DNA of 64,000 nucleotides from positions 62,001 through 126,000 of the forward strand of contig JAEZWF010000042.1 of the NCBI GenBank assembly GCA_023420415.1, written 5' to 3'. The translations under genes and the position numbers were made by a program. Under the pieces are notes generated by a model. It made no database searches and was not told where the DNA came from. It saw only the letters and a list, made by a program, of their open reading frames with translations. This document shows, in pieces, positions 35,068 through 44,487 of the stretch (position 1 is the stretch's first letter; each line of letters begins with the position of its first letter). Origin of the DNA: Actinomycetes bacterium. GTDB lineage: Bacteria; Actinomycetota; Actinomycetes; Actinomycetales; Dermatophilaceae.

Positions 35068-36798
35068 TCAGCGGGTGGCGGCCACCCAGCCGTCGGCGGT
35101 CAGGGCGCTCGGGTCCTTCTCGGAGTCGAGCAGCGCCCCACCGCGCGCAGCAACCTTGATCGCGTCGACGTAGACACCGCGACCGAGGTAGGTGGGATCG
35201 GTCGTGTAGCGCCACCGCAGCTGCTGGGTCCCTGGCGACAGGTCGGCATTCGCCTGGTTCCACAAGCGCACGCCCGCACCCGAGACCGCACCGTCGTCGG
35301 CCGTGGTGGTCGTGCCGCGGTCACGCACGGTGAACGGCTGCGGCTCCCAGGTCTTGCCTCCGTCGCTCGAGCGCTCCAGCACGAGCAGGTCGGTCTCCTC
35401 CGTGTCGAGGAAGAGGTCGAACGACAGCCGCGCCCCGGAGGCCGGTACGTCGAGCGCGGCTGTCGTCAGCGTGGTGGTCGCGTTGTTGGTCGCGCCGCCG
35501 AACCAGGCGGTCTCCCCCTTGGACGGCCGCACCGCCATCGCCTGCGCCAGGCCGCCTGCCCACTCGCGACGGGCCGGGTTGTTGCTGCCCCAGTTGCGTG
35601 ACGGGTGGACGCGGTTCGTCAGCAGGATCGCGAACGAGCGAGAGGCGAAGTCGATCACGATCGAGGTGCCGGTGTAGCCCGTGTGGCCGGCGGTGCGCGG
35701 ACCGGACAGCGCGTCCATGTACCACCGCTGGTCGAGCTCGAACCCGAGTCCGTGCGAGTCACCGGGGAAGGCGGTGTTGAAGTTGGTGATGAGGGAGTCG
35801 ACGCTCTTGCGCGTCAGGATCCGGTTGCCCTTGTAGGTGCCCCCGTTGAGCAGCGCCTGCGACAGCACGGCGAGGTCCTGGGCGGTGGAGAAGACGCCGG
35901 CGTGACCGGCGACGCCGCCGAGCGACCACGCGTTCTCGTCGTGCACTTCACCCCAGACCATCCCCCGTGGCGGGGACGCCTGGTACTCCGTGGCTGCCGT
36001 GCGCTCCTTGTTCGTCGGGTTGTAGCCGGTGTCCTTCATGCCCAGTGGACGCGTGATGTGTTCTGCCACGACCTTGTCCAGCGACTCACCGCGCAGCCGC
36101 TCCACCATGACCCCGAGCGTGATCATGTTGAGGTCGCTGTAGAGGTAGGTGCTGCCCGGCTCGCTGACCGGTGGCTGGTCCATGACGGCCTTGATGCGCG
36201 AGGCCTTGTCGGGGTACTTGCTCCACAGGGGCAGCCAGGCCGGGAACCCGGACGTGTGGGTCAGCAGCATGCGGACCGTCACGTTCTCCTTCCCGCCGGC
36301 GGCGAACTCGGGCAGGTAGGTCGCGACGGGGGCTTCCAGGTCGACCTTCCCCTCCTCGATGAGCTGCACGACCGCGATCGAGCTGAACAGCTTGGACACC
36401 GACGCGAGGTCGAAGATCGTGTCGTCACGCATGGGGACCCACTGGTCGCGCGGGAGCTCCTGCGTCTCGGTCGCGTAGCGCAGCGCGTAGCCGCTCGTGT
36501 GCCGCGCCACGATCTTCCCGTCGTGGCCCATGACGGCGACCGCGCCGGCATACATCGGCTTGCCACCCGGTGGTGCGGTCTCGTGGCTGCGCACGAGCTC
36601 GCCCGCCCTGGCGATCGGCGCCGGGTCGAGGCCGACGGACTGCGGGCTCGCGTCACGCAACACCGTGTTGGCCGGCATGTAGCCCATCCTCGGCTTGCTG
36701 AAGTCCTCCGCGCTGGCCGGACCGGCCATGACCACACCGCCCACCATGGCGGCAGCCATGGTGGCCGTCACCCACGCAGACCTACGTCCTGTGCGCAT
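35068..36798 (-). CDS. Secreted beta-lactamase-fold hydrolase (AmiE-like) with C-terminal beta domain
   Basis: 576 residues from ATG 36798. A signal peptide of about 27 residues (ends AGPASAED), then a class C beta-lactamase-like domain with SVSK (in LASVSKLFSS), YSDLN and a GHTGYTG third motif. The last 150 residues form a jelly-roll-like domain (FDLFLDTEETDLLVLERSSDGGKTW) of the type seen in secreted proteases. In B. subtilis the operon-mate AmiE (YbbE) with the same fold is a muropeptide amidase; that role is inferred here from position beside namZ and nagZ. Confidence 0.85.
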   Translation of the reverse strand: MRTGRRSAWVTATMAAAMVGGVVMAGPASAEDFSKPRMGYMPANTVLRDASPQSVGLDPAPIARAGELVRSHETAPPGGKPMYAGAVAVMGHDGKIVARHTSGYALRYATETQELPRDQWVPMRDDTIFDLASVSKLFSSIAVVQLIEEGKVDLEAPVATYLPEFAAGGKENVTVRMLLTHTSGFPAWLPLWSKYPDKASRIKAVMDQPPVSEPGSTYLYSDLNMITLGVMVERLRGESLDKVVAEHITRPLGMKDTGYNPTNKERTAATEYQASPPRGMVWGEVHDENAWSLGGVAGHAGVFSTAQDLAVLSQALLNGGTYKGNRILTRKSVDSLITNFNTAFPGDSHGLGFELDQRWYMDALSGPRTAGHTGYTGTSIVIDFASRSFAILLTNRVHPSRNWGSNNPARREWAGGLAQAMAVRPSKGETAWFGGATNNATTTLTTAALDVPASGARLSFDLFLDTEETDLLVLERSSDGGKTWEPQPFTVRDRGTTTTADDGAVSGAGVRLWNQANADLSPGTQQLRWRYTTDPTYLGRGVYVDAIKVAARGGALLDSEKDPSALTADGWVAATR

Positions 36799-36814
36799 CG
36801 TCTCGTTCCCTTCG

Positions 36815-38128
36815 TCAGTTCGCTGGTCCGCGGTAGATGAGGTACTGCCGGCGCCGGGCGTCGAACGCCGCGAGCTCGGCCCGCCACGCGCCGATGACCT
36901 CGTCGGCCGACGCGCCCGCGGTGATCTGGTCGCGCAGCCTGGTCGAACCGGAGAGCTTGTCGATCCAGTAGGGGCGCTGGGGGTCATAGCTGTCGTAGCG
37001 CCACTGGAAGTCCGAGTAGAGCGCCTTGGCCGCCACGAGCATCTCGACCGCCACCCGCAGCGGGTCGAAGGTCGCGGTGTCGGTGATGTGCACCTGCACA
37101 CCTCCGCAGACGAGGTTGGCGTGCTTGTTGAACGTCGGAGTGAAGTAGGCCTCGCGGAACCCCACTCCCGAAATCCCGCGCCCAGCAAGGCGTTCCGCCC
37201 ACTTGTAGTCGACGTAGGGGGCACCGATCAGCTCGAACGGCCGCGTCGTGCCACGCCCTTCGGACAGGTTCGTCCCCTCGAACATGCCCGTGCCCGGGTA
37301 GACCAGCGCGGTGTCCGGCGTCGGCATGTTCGGACTCGGCATGACCCACGGGAGTCCCGTCGCGGCATACACGACGTCACGACGCCAGCCCTTCATCTCG
37401 ACCACGGTGAGGTCGGTGAGACGACCGCCCGCATCGGCCGGCAGGAACTCCGCGTCGAAGTAGCGCGCGAGCTCGCCCACACTCATGCCGTGCGCCTGGA
37501 CGATCTCCTTGGCGCCGACCCCAGAGGTGTATGCCGTCGTCATCATCGGGCCGCGCGCCGTGCCGCCCGTGGGGTTGGGTCGGTCGAGGACGACGAAGCG
37601 GGCGCCCGTGGCGACCGCGGCCCGCATGGCCGTGTACATCGTCCAGATGTAGGTGTAGAACCGCGCACCGGCGTCCTGGATGTCGAAGACGACCGTCTCG
37701 ACACCGGCCTTGCGGAAGAGGTCGGTCATCTTGGTCACGCCCGCGCCGTACGCGTCGTAGACGGTGAGGCCGGTGCGCGGGTCGGTGGTGGTGCCCTCGG
37801 ATCCTCCGGCCTGGGCCGTGCCGCGGAAGCCGTGCTCCGGTCCGAAGACACCCACGATGTCGACGGTGCCGGCCTCGTGCATCTCGTCCACGATCGAGCG
37901 CAGGTTCGTCAGGATCCCGGTGGGGTTGGTGATGACTCCGACCTTCTGGCCGCGCAGTTCGCTCCACCCCTTCGCGGCCTGGAGCTCGGCACCGGTGGTC
38001 ACCTTGCGGGCCGGGTAGTTCGTGGCCGACGGTGCGCCACTGGCGCGCGCGGCCGACGCTGCGGCCGGGACCGCGATCGCGGATACCCCTGCGGCAGTGA
38101 GAAGTTGGCGACGGTTGAGGGCGGACAT
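36815..38128 (-). CDS. namZ: Exo-beta-N-acetylmuramidase (NamZ, DUF1343)
   Basis: 437 residues from ATG 38128, with GGAGGAG upstream. A twin-arginine signal (NRRQLLTAAGVSAIAVP) is followed by the DUF1343/GH171 domain: VGVITNPTGI, GVFGPEHGFRG, FDIQDAGARFYTYIWTM, VLDRPNPTGG and SEGRGTTRPFELIGAP are all conserved. NamZ removes terminal MurNAc from the non-reducing end of peptidoglycan fragments. It is 16 bp upstream of the AmiE-like gene. Export through Tat as a folded protein is predicted. Confidence 0.94.
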   Translation of the reverse strand: MSALNRRQLLTAAGVSAIAVPAAASAARASGAPSATNYPARKVTTGAELQAAKGWSELRGQKVGVITNPTGILTNLRSIVDEMHEAGTVDIVGVFGPEHGFRGTAQAGGSEGTTTDPRTGLTVYDAYGAGVTKMTDLFRKAGVETVVFDIQDAGARFYTYIWTMYTAMRAAVATGARFVVLDRPNPTGGTARGPMMTTAYTSGVGAKEIVQAHGMSVGELARYFDAEFLPADAGGRLTDLTVVEMKGWRRDVVYAATGLPWVMPSPNMPTPDTALVYPGTGMFEGTNLSEGRGTTRPFELIGAPYVDYKWAERLAGRGISGVGFREAYFTPTFNKHANLVCGGVQVHITDTATFDPLRVAVEMLVAAKALYSDFQWRYDSYDPQRPYWIDKLSGSTRLRDQITAGASADEVIGAWRAELAAFDARRRQYLIYRGPAN

Positions 38129-38171
38129 GGGTTTCTCCTCCAGTGGGCGGTGCAATGGGTGGACGGACGGT

Positions 38172-39086
38172 TCAGGGGCGGGTGGGTCGTGGCAGGAGCA
38201 GGGTCGCAACCACGGGTCGGTGGTCACTGGCCGTGGTCGCGAGGTCCGTGTCAGGCACGTCGGCGAGCGGCACCGTGATGCCGGTGGAGGCAGCGACGAC
38301 GTCGATCCGCTTCACAGGGGTGCTGGCGGGGTACGTGAGGCCGGGTTCGCCGCGACGCAGCTGAGCCACCGCCCAGGCGTCCTCGAGCCCGGTCCACAGC
38401 GGGGCGAGCTCGGGGGCGGTCGGGTCCGCGTTGAGGTCGCCGAGGAGGATCTGCGGTTCGCCGGGCGGGTCCTGCGCCATGATCCGCCTGGTGTCCTCGA
38501 CCTGCATCGCGCGCACGGTCGGGTCACCGCGGTAGTCGAGGTGCGTCACGTAGACGTGCGTCAGGACACCCTTGGCGCGGACGACCGCCTCGAGGAAGCC
38601 GGGAGCTGGGGCCGGCACGGGGTTCGGGTCCTGGGTCGACAACCGCGTGATGTCGTGGTTCTCGACCGACACCAGCGGATACTTCGACAGGACGGCCACG
38701 CCGAACTCCCGTCGCGGGTCGCCGTCCGTCACGGGATCGAGGCTGTAGATCGGCGCGAAGGCGACATACATGTCGAGCCGGTTCGCGAGCTCCGTTGCGG
38801 TGTCCTGCCATTCGCTGCGTGCACCCCAGTGGACGTCGACCTCCTGGAGCCCGACCACGTCGGCCCGCAGCGACCTGATCGCGGCCGCAGTGCGCGCGAG
38901 GTCGTAGACGTTGTCCTGCCCTGCCCCCGCGTGGATGTTGTAGGTCGCCACCCGCACGCTGGCGGCGGGAGGAGATGCCGCGTATGCCGCCGGGGCGCCA
39001 CCCACGACCAGCGTCACCATGAGTGCCGCAGCCAGTGCCGCGACCGTGGTCGTGAGGGTCGTCGAGAGACGTCTGCGTGGGCTCAT
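38172..39086 (-). CDS. Secreted endonuclease/exonuclease/phosphatase family protein
   Basis: 304 residues. A Sec signal peptide (to about residue 37, ending AYAASPP) precedes an EEP fold: VATYNIHAGAG, VGLQEVDVHWG, THVYVTHLDYRGD, ILLGDLNADP and TASDHRPVVATL carry the metal and catalytic residues. The fold covers nucleases, sphingomyelinases and phosphatases, so the substrate is open. Its place between namZ and nagZ is unusual; a phosphatase acting on wall-derived phosphosugars or teichoic-type polymer would fit, but this is speculation. Confidence 0.82.
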   Translation of the reverse strand: MSPRRRLSTTLTTTVAALAAALMVTLVVGGAPAAYAASPPAASVRVATYNIHAGAGQDNVYDLARTAAAIRSLRADVVGLQEVDVHWGARSEWQDTATELANRLDMYVAFAPIYSLDPVTDGDPRREFGVAVLSKYPLVSVENHDITRLSTQDPNPVPAPAPGFLEAVVRAKGVLTHVYVTHLDYRGDPTVRAMQVEDTRRIMAQDPPGEPQILLGDLNADPTAPELAPLWTGLEDAWAVAQLRRGEPGLTYPASTPVKRIDVVAASTGITVPLADVPDTDLATTASDHRPVVATLLLPRPTRP

Positions 39087-39097
39087 CGCCCCTGCCT

Positions 39098-40927
39098 TCA
39101 GTAGGTGAGGCCGTGGCCGAACGGATAGAGGACGGTGTCGGGGTCGCCAGCCACCGGAATGTCGACCGGCAGCTTGCCGCTCGGGCTCACCTGGCCGGTG
39201 ATGACCCGCACTGCCGACTCCATCGCGACCGGACTGTAGGAGTAGGTGGCCAGGTAGGTCGGCGCGTCGTCGAAGTAGGCGATGTCGTAGGGGTCCCGCG
39301 TCGCCACGACGACGACCGGCTTGCCGGTGGCCAGCAGTGCCTTGACGAGCTTGCGCTGGCCGGCCTTCTTGTCGGTGACAGCGGTGTCCCAGGCCTTCAT
39401 CGTCGTGACGACCACGGCGTCCTGGTCGGCGGCCGCCGTCACCGCCGCAGCGACCTGGGCGTCCGTGGGCGCCGACCCCGTCTCCTTCACACTGGTGACC
39501 GCCCCGGCAGCGGCGAGACCGTCGGCGAGGATCTGCGTGGTGCTCACGCCGTACCCGGTGACGAGCACCTTCTTTCCCTGTGCCGCAAGGGGAAGCGCTC
39601 CGTCGTCGTTCTTCACGAGGGTCGTCGTGCGGTCGGTGACAGCCGCGGCCGTGGCCAGGTTGTCCGGCGTTCCCACGGTGCTGTCGAGCGCGGCCGGGTC
39701 CACATAGGGACTGGCCACGATGCCGCGGTCCCACTTGAGCTCGAGCACTCGGCGCACCTTGGCGTCCAACGCCGACCGGCTGATCCGACCGCTCTTCACG
39801 GCGCCGATCACCGCGGCATACGCCTCGTCCATCGACGGCGTCTTGAGGAGCTGGTCGACACCGGCGTCGAGCGCCCGCACCGCCACCTCCGCGTCGCCAT
39901 AGCGGTCACGAACTCCCTGCATTCCCAACGAGTCCGTGACGATGACCCCCTTGAAGCCGAGCTCATTGCGCAGCAACCCGGTGAGCACCGGCCGGCTCAG
40001 GGTGGCCGGGTCGCCCGAGTCGTCGAGCGCCGGGAAGCTGAGGTGGGCCGTCATGATCATGTCGATGCCGCGGGCGATCGCCGCCCGGAACGGTGGCGCG
40101 TCGATCTGTTCCCACTGCTCGCGTGTGTGGGTGATGACCGGGAACGCCACGTGGCTGTCGGTCGCGGTGTCGCCGTGGCCGGGGAAGTGCTTGGCCGTCG
40201 CCGCGACGTTGCCGTCCCGTTGGTAGCCGTCGACCTGGGCACCGACCATGGCAGCGGCCAGGTCCGGCCGCGATGAGAACGAGCGGGTGCCGATGACGGG
40301 GTTGAGCGGGTTGACGTTGACGTCGGCGTCGGGTGCGAAGTCGACGTTGACGCCCATGGCGCGCAGCTCCTCGCCGGTGATGGCAGCGGCGGCGCGGGCG
40401 TCGGCGGTCGAGCGTCCGGCGCCGAGCGCCATCGAGCCGGGGAACTGGGTCGCCGGCGGCCCGATCCGGGTGACGACGCCCTGCTCCTGGTCGGTGGCGA
40501 TCTGCAGCGGGATCCTGACCTTCGACGGCTGGCTCAGGGCCGCCTTCTGGAGACCGTTGGACAGCCCGGCGATCTGTGGCGGGTTCTGCACGCTGTCGGT
40601 CCAGGCGAAGTAGATGATCCCGCCGAGGTGGTACTTCTGCACGACCTTGGCGGGGGTGGCTACGCCGTACAGCGGGATGTTGCGGGCGTCCGGGGTCGTG
40701 GCGTCCTTGCCGTAGACGTTCTGGATGAAGAGCTGACCGACCTTCTCCTCCAACGTCATTCGCGCCATCGTCGAGGTGATCCAGCCGTTCCGCGCGGCAT
40801 CGACGGTGGGGCTCGGCGCCGCCGCACCCGGTGTCGCCGCCAGCGTCGGCGCCGCCATCGCGAGCAGGGCGGCGGTGGTCGCGCCTGCGGCGATGAAGGT
40901 GCGACGGGACACTGTGGGCTTGGACAT
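39098..40927 (-). CDS. nagZ: Secreted beta-N-acetylhexosaminidase (NagZ, GH3)
   Basis: 609 residues. Twin-arginine signal (SRRTFIAAGATTAALLA). GH3 catalytic domain with KHFPGHGDTATDSH, the His-Asp acid/base dyad loop of NagZ, and the nucleophile aspartate in IVTDSLGM. A second alpha/beta domain follows (about residues 420-609) as in Gram-positive NagZ. It removes GlcNAc from muropeptides outside the cell, giving NamZ its substrate. It starts the four-gene run nagZ, EEP, namZ, AmiE-like. Confidence 0.94.
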   Translation of the reverse strand: MSKPTVSRRTFIAAGATTAALLAMAAPTLAATPGAAAPSPTVDAARNGWITSTMARMTLEEKVGQLFIQNVYGKDATTPDARNIPLYGVATPAKVVQKYHLGGIIYFAWTDSVQNPPQIAGLSNGLQKAALSQPSKVRIPLQIATDQEQGVVTRIGPPATQFPGSMALGAGRSTADARAAAAITGEELRAMGVNVDFAPDADVNVNPLNPVIGTRSFSSRPDLAAAMVGAQVDGYQRDGNVAATAKHFPGHGDTATDSHVAFPVITHTREQWEQIDAPPFRAAIARGIDMIMTAHLSFPALDDSGDPATLSRPVLTGLLRNELGFKGVIVTDSLGMQGVRDRYGDAEVAVRALDAGVDQLLKTPSMDEAYAAVIGAVKSGRISRSALDAKVRRVLELKWDRGIVASPYVDPAALDSTVGTPDNLATAAAVTDRTTTLVKNDDGALPLAAQGKKVLVTGYGVSTTQILADGLAAAGAVTSVKETGSAPTDAQVAAAVTAAADQDAVVVTTMKAWDTAVTDKKAGQRKLVKALLATGKPVVVVATRDPYDIAYFDDAPTYLATYSYSPVAMESAVRVITGQVSPSGKLPVDIPVAGDPDTVLYPFGHGLTY

Positions 40928-40938
40928 GACGCCTCCAG

Positions 40939-40987
40939 CGACGTGAACGATTCACACGGTTTGTCCTCGTCGCGAAACTTACCTACA
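40939..40987 (-). promoter_or_regulatory. Candidate MurR operators upstream of nagZ
   Basis: GTGAACGATTCAC (40943-40955) is a perfect 5-3-5 inverted repeat and shares 10 of 13 positions with the site at 34045-34057. GAAACTTACCTACA (40974-40987) resembles the second box at 34014-34027. They lie 16-60 bp before nagZ. Confidence 0.5.
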
Positions 40988-41054
40988 TCGCGTGGGCCCG
41001 GCAACAGATGCGCCCGTATGCCGCGTGGCCGGCTCGAGCGCCGGCGTGGCCACC

Positions 41055-41426
41055 TCACTCCTGCGCGAATGGGCCGAGCGCCACGAAGACCTTCCGGGAG
41101 GGCTCGAGCGTCTCCCACACCCCGCTGAACCCACGCGGCACAAAGAACGCCTCACCCGCGCCGAACTCGCGGCGTCCGCCCTCCTCGTCGACCAGCGCCA
41201 CGCGACCCTCGAGCATCACGCACACCTCGTCGTAGGGGTAGTTAGGCAGACGCAGCGTCCCGGTCAAGCCCTCCCACATGCCGCCGTAGAAGCGCCCGCC
41301 CTGCTCGTCGCCGAAACTTCGCCACTCGGTCTCGGACCAGTCCGCGCTCGCCTCGCCCGGCGGCCAGACCGGCGAGACGGGATCACCGACCCCGAGGGCG
41401 ATGTCGCGGACGTCGTCGACGCTCAC
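41055..41426 (-). CDS. Cupin (DUF861/Cupin_3) protein
   Basis: 123 residues from GTG 41426 overlapping the upstream stop (GTGA). Single cupin domain of the EutQ-like type: GGMWEGLTGTLRLPNYPYDEVCVMLEGRVAL, then FGAGEAFFVPRGFSGVWETLEPSRKVFV. The classical metal-binding histidines of cupin motif 1 are largely absent, as in other DUF861 members. It is the last gene of the amide/guanidino operon, perhaps a sugar- or amine-linked isomerase or a binding protein. Confidence 0.8.
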   Translation of the reverse strand: MSVDDVRDIALGVGDPVSPVWPPGEASADWSETEWRSFGDEQGGRFYGGMWEGLTGTLRLPNYPYDEVCVMLEGRVALVDEEGGRREFGAGEAFFVPRGFSGVWETLEPSRKVFVALGPFAQE

Positions 41427-43042
41427 TGGCCGTCTCCTTCCCCACCCGGCCGGCCGGCATACCGGCGCAGGACTGTGTGGGTGATGGCCTCCGTGTAGGG
41501 GTCGCGCAACCGCAAGCCGTTGACCCACTCGGTGGTGCCGGCACAGAACACCTCGCCGTCACCACGGGTGAAGGACGCGATCATCCCTGAGCCGTAGTTC
41601 TCACCCTGGAACCGGTCGGGCACGTCCTGGCCGAACATCGCCTCCACGAGACCGGACCACTCGGCGACGGGCGCGCCGAGAGGCACCGTCCCGCTCCACC
41701 GGTCGATCTCACCGCGGGTGGCCGGGGCCATCGCGACGATCTCGAGGTTGTCCGGCGCGCCATCGCTCCCGGTCGCCACCGGCAGCCCGCGGTGCATCGT
41801 GAAGTCCGCGCCGTCCACCTCGAACGCCGCGACACAGACCGGCGCAGCACCGAACACGTCGCCGTACCCCAGGTCCGTGTCGGCGAGCGACCAGTGGTTG
41901 GGCCGGTAGATCGTGAACCCACCCGACGCACGGGAAGCCGCTGAGCCGTAACGGATGTAGCAGCCGGACAGCCCGGAGAGGCCGAACGTCGAGCCGGGCG
42001 GCCGCTGCAGGCCCGGCGCGTCCCACGCGGTCGTGACCAGCGTGGGGTCGCTGTCGCGCAAGGGGTCGATGGCCGGGTCCTTGTAGCAGGCCTGGGTGTG
42101 CCCGTCGTCCTCGAACCGCACCTGCCAGACGAAGTTGCCGCCGAACCGCGCCACCCGCCCGCCGCCGTCGACATAGGCATCGACGACGTCGCGCATCTCC
42201 CGCGACCAGTACTCGTCGTGACCGACGAAGACGACACAGCGGTAGCCGTCGAGGGCGCTCGCGTCGTGGTGGAGGTCGTGCTGGGTGAGGTAGTCGAGCC
42301 GGTAGCCGTGCTCCTGCGCCCAGACGACGAAATGCCTTTCGTACGTGGCCCAGAACGCGTCGGCGTGGTGCCGTGAGAAGCCGTGCACCACGGCCCACTC
42401 GTATGCCGGGTGGCGCGGCAGCTCTCCCGGCTCCGGAGTGTGCGGGTTGGCGCTGCGGGGCGCGGTGTCGGGCTTGCGGAGCATGCCCCGAGCCACGGGG
42501 CGCCGCACGGCGGACAGCGGAGTCGGGATGTCCGTGTAGGGGTCGTCGCCGAGGCCGCGGTAGTGGTTGGCGCCACCCCAGTCGTTGTAGGCGAGCAGGG
42601 TGGAGGTCGTCAGCACCAGCGCGATCGGCGCCTGCTCGGCATCGGCGGCACGGCGCACGACGGCGAAGTGCTCTCCCTCGTAACGCCGCCCGTCGCGTTC
42701 CATCCCGACGACGATGAGGTAGAAGCCGCTCTCCCATCCGTCGGTCTGGATGGTGAGGGCAACCGGCCAGCCACAGCCCACGGCATACGCGTCGTCCGGG
42801 GTCTCGTGCGCCTGGCCGGCAAGCCCCTCGGCGCGGAACACCTCGCGCGGCCGGGCTCCGTCCAGCAGCACGCTGACGTCGTAGGTGTCGGCCGTGGTGT
42901 GGACGTGCAGGTCGATCGGGTCACCCGGTGAGTAGGCGAAATCGTCTGTGTAGCACCAGATCTCGGGTTGCTGCGGGTCGCCGGATGGCCGTTCGACGGG
43001 AAATCCGGGAATCGACCAGGCGTAGCGGGGAGTGGCAGTCAC
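41423..43042 (-). CDS. N,N-dimethylformamidase large-subunit-like amidohydrolase
   Basis: 539 residues, GTG start overlapping the permease stop. Residues 1-110 look like a beta-sandwich N-terminal domain. The central part aligns with the DMFase large-subunit C-terminal domain: LDYLTQHDLHHDAS, VFVGHDEYWSREMRDVVDAYVDGGGRVARFGGNFVWQ and YRPNHWSLADTDL. Dimethylformamidase is an iron enzyme that splits amides to amine and formate. No DMFase small-subunit gene is next to it. The substrate is unknown, possibly an amide or amidine. Confidence 0.82.
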   Translation of the reverse strand: MTATPRYAWSIPGFPVERPSGDPQQPEIWCYTDDFAYSPGDPIDLHVHTTADTYDVSVLLDGARPREVFRAEGLAGQAHETPDDAYAVGCGWPVALTIQTDGWESGFYLIVVGMERDGRRYEGEHFAVVRRAADAEQAPIALVLTTSTLLAYNDWGGANHYRGLGDDPYTDIPTPLSAVRRPVARGMLRKPDTAPRSANPHTPEPGELPRHPAYEWAVVHGFSRHHADAFWATYERHFVVWAQEHGYRLDYLTQHDLHHDASALDGYRCVVFVGHDEYWSREMRDVVDAYVDGGGRVARFGGNFVWQVRFEDDGHTQACYKDPAIDPLRDSDPTLVTTAWDAPGLQRPPGSTFGLSGLSGCYIRYGSAASRASGGFTIYRPNHWSLADTDLGYGDVFGAAPVCVAAFEVDGADFTMHRGLPVATGSDGAPDNLEIVAMAPATRGEIDRWSGTVPLGAPVAEWSGLVEAMFGQDVPDRFQGENYGSGMIASFTRGDGEVFCAGTTEWVNGLRLRDPYTEAITHTVLRRYAGRPGGEGDGQ

Positions 43043-44487
43043 GAGTAGGTCTCCAGGGCGAGTTCGTCGTGGTCACGGAGGTCGAGCTGGCCGGCGGACA
43101 CCGGCCCGACACTGGCGCCGCGAACGGCGCCGACGACAGCGGCGACCACCAGGGGCAGCATGATGAGCAGATTGCCACCGACACCGAGGGCCGTCAGCAG
43201 CGGCAGCTTGGCGCAGACCAGCACGAGCACCGCCAGGAGCACGACGGCGGACAACGCCGGTGCCACCAGCCGGTGCCACACCGACTCGCCGCGCGGGTTG
43301 CGGCGAAAGAAGGCGACGACCGCCACGCTCGTGGCGATCTGGAGCAGCAGCACCGCCACGAGGGTCGGTGTGTTGGTCCAGATCACGACCTGCAGATAGG
43401 GGTCGAAACCGCCGAGGGCGAACGCTGCGATGGCGGCGACCACGATCACGGTCTGGACGACCACCGCGGTGGCCGGGCTGCCGGTTCGCGGGTGCGATCC
43501 GCCCAGGGCCCGAGGCAGCAGGCCGTCACGCCCGAGGGCGAAGAGATAGCGCGAGCTGGCGTTCTGGAGGGCGAGCACCCCCGCGAGGAAGCTGGTCACG
43601 ATCAGCACTTGCAACACATCCGTCGCGGCCGTGCCGAGGTACTGCGTGTTGACGTCGAAGACCACGGCCGACAGGTCGCCGGACAGCACCTTCTCGAGGT
43701 TGCTCGCCCCGATGCCCATGAGGATCACCCACGAGATGAACGTGTAGACGACGGCCAGGAGCACCACGGCGATGTAGGTGGCGCGCGGAACCGCGGTGCG
43801 TGGGTCGTCGCACTCCTCGCTGTAGACGGCCGTCTGCTCGAAGCCGATGTAGACGATGAAGGTGAGGACGAACAGGGGCCCGAGAGCCGACAACGTCCAC
43901 GACCCGGGGTTGAACCCGGCCAGCGACAGGCCGTCCGGGGCGCCCTTGAGCAGGATGGCGCCGGCCAACACGAACAGGATGCCGATCTCCGCGACGAGCA
44001 GCACGGCCAGCACCCGGGCGCCGACCTCGACCTTGGCGTAGGCCAGGGCTCCGACCGCGAGCGCGATCACGAGGGCGCAGATCCCCCATGACACCTTCGC
44101 GCCGGTCACCAGCTCGACGAGGTTGCTCGCGAACAGGCCTGCTGCGGCACAGAACCCGATCTGCCCGAGGGCGTAACCGGCATACGCCAACAGCGCGGCG
44201 GCGCCACCCGGGACGGCGCCGAGACCGGCGCGGATGTAGCCGTAGAAGGCGCCGGTGTTGCGCACGTGCCGGCTGATCGTGGTGAACCCGACCGCGAACA
44301 GCAGGTAGACCAGACCGGCCACGAGGTAACCGACGGGGGCGGTCTGGCCACCGACGAGGAAGGTGAGGGGTGCGAACCCTGCGAGCACGGTCAGTGGCGC
44401 GGCCGCAGCGACGACGAAGAAGACGAGGTGGCCGGTGCGGACGCTGCCGGCCCGCAGGCCGGTGGCCTCGGTGGAGGGGTTGCTCAT
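43039..44487 (-). CDS. APC family amino acid/amine permease
   Basis: 482 residues with about 12 membrane helices. APC signatures: [20 protein letters not shown] at helix 1, [32 protein letters not shown] after helix 6, and [21 protein letters not shown] soluble C-terminal tail ends ELALETYS. Imports an amino acid or amine with protons. It is coupled on both sides by 4-nt overlaps (agmatinase stop/permease start, permease stop/DMFase start), which points to a substrate shared by the pathway. Confidence 0.88.
   Translation of the reverse strand: MSNPSTEATGLRAGSVRTGHLVFFVVAAAAPLTVLAGFAPLTFLVGGQTAPVGYLVAGLVYLLFAVGFTTISRHVRNTGAFYGYIRAGLGAVPGGAAALLAYAGYALGQIGFCAAAGLFASNLVELVTGAKVSWGICALVIALAVGALAYAKVEVGARVLAVLLVAEIGILFVLAGAILLKGAPDGLSLAGFNPGSWTLSALGPLFVLTFIVYIGFEQTAVYSEECDDPRTAVPRATYIAVVLLAVVYTFISWVILMGIGASNLEKVLSGDLSAVVFDVNTQYLGTAATDVLQVLIVTSFLAGVLALQNASSRYLFALGRDGLLPRALGGSHPRTGSPATAVVVQTVIVVAAIAAFALGGFDPYLQVVIWTNTPTLVAVLLLQIATSVAVVAFFRRNPRGESVWHRLVAPALSAVVLLAVLVLVCAKLPLLTALGVGGNLLIMLPLVVAAVVGAVRGASVGPVSAGQLDLRDHDELALETYS

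Noticed and set aside
40943..40955. Crp binding site before nagZ
   Set aside because: The spacer between GTGA and TCAC is 5, not 6, and the outer bases do not fit TGTGA/TCACA on both sides; the near-copy before murQ fits a pathway regulator better.
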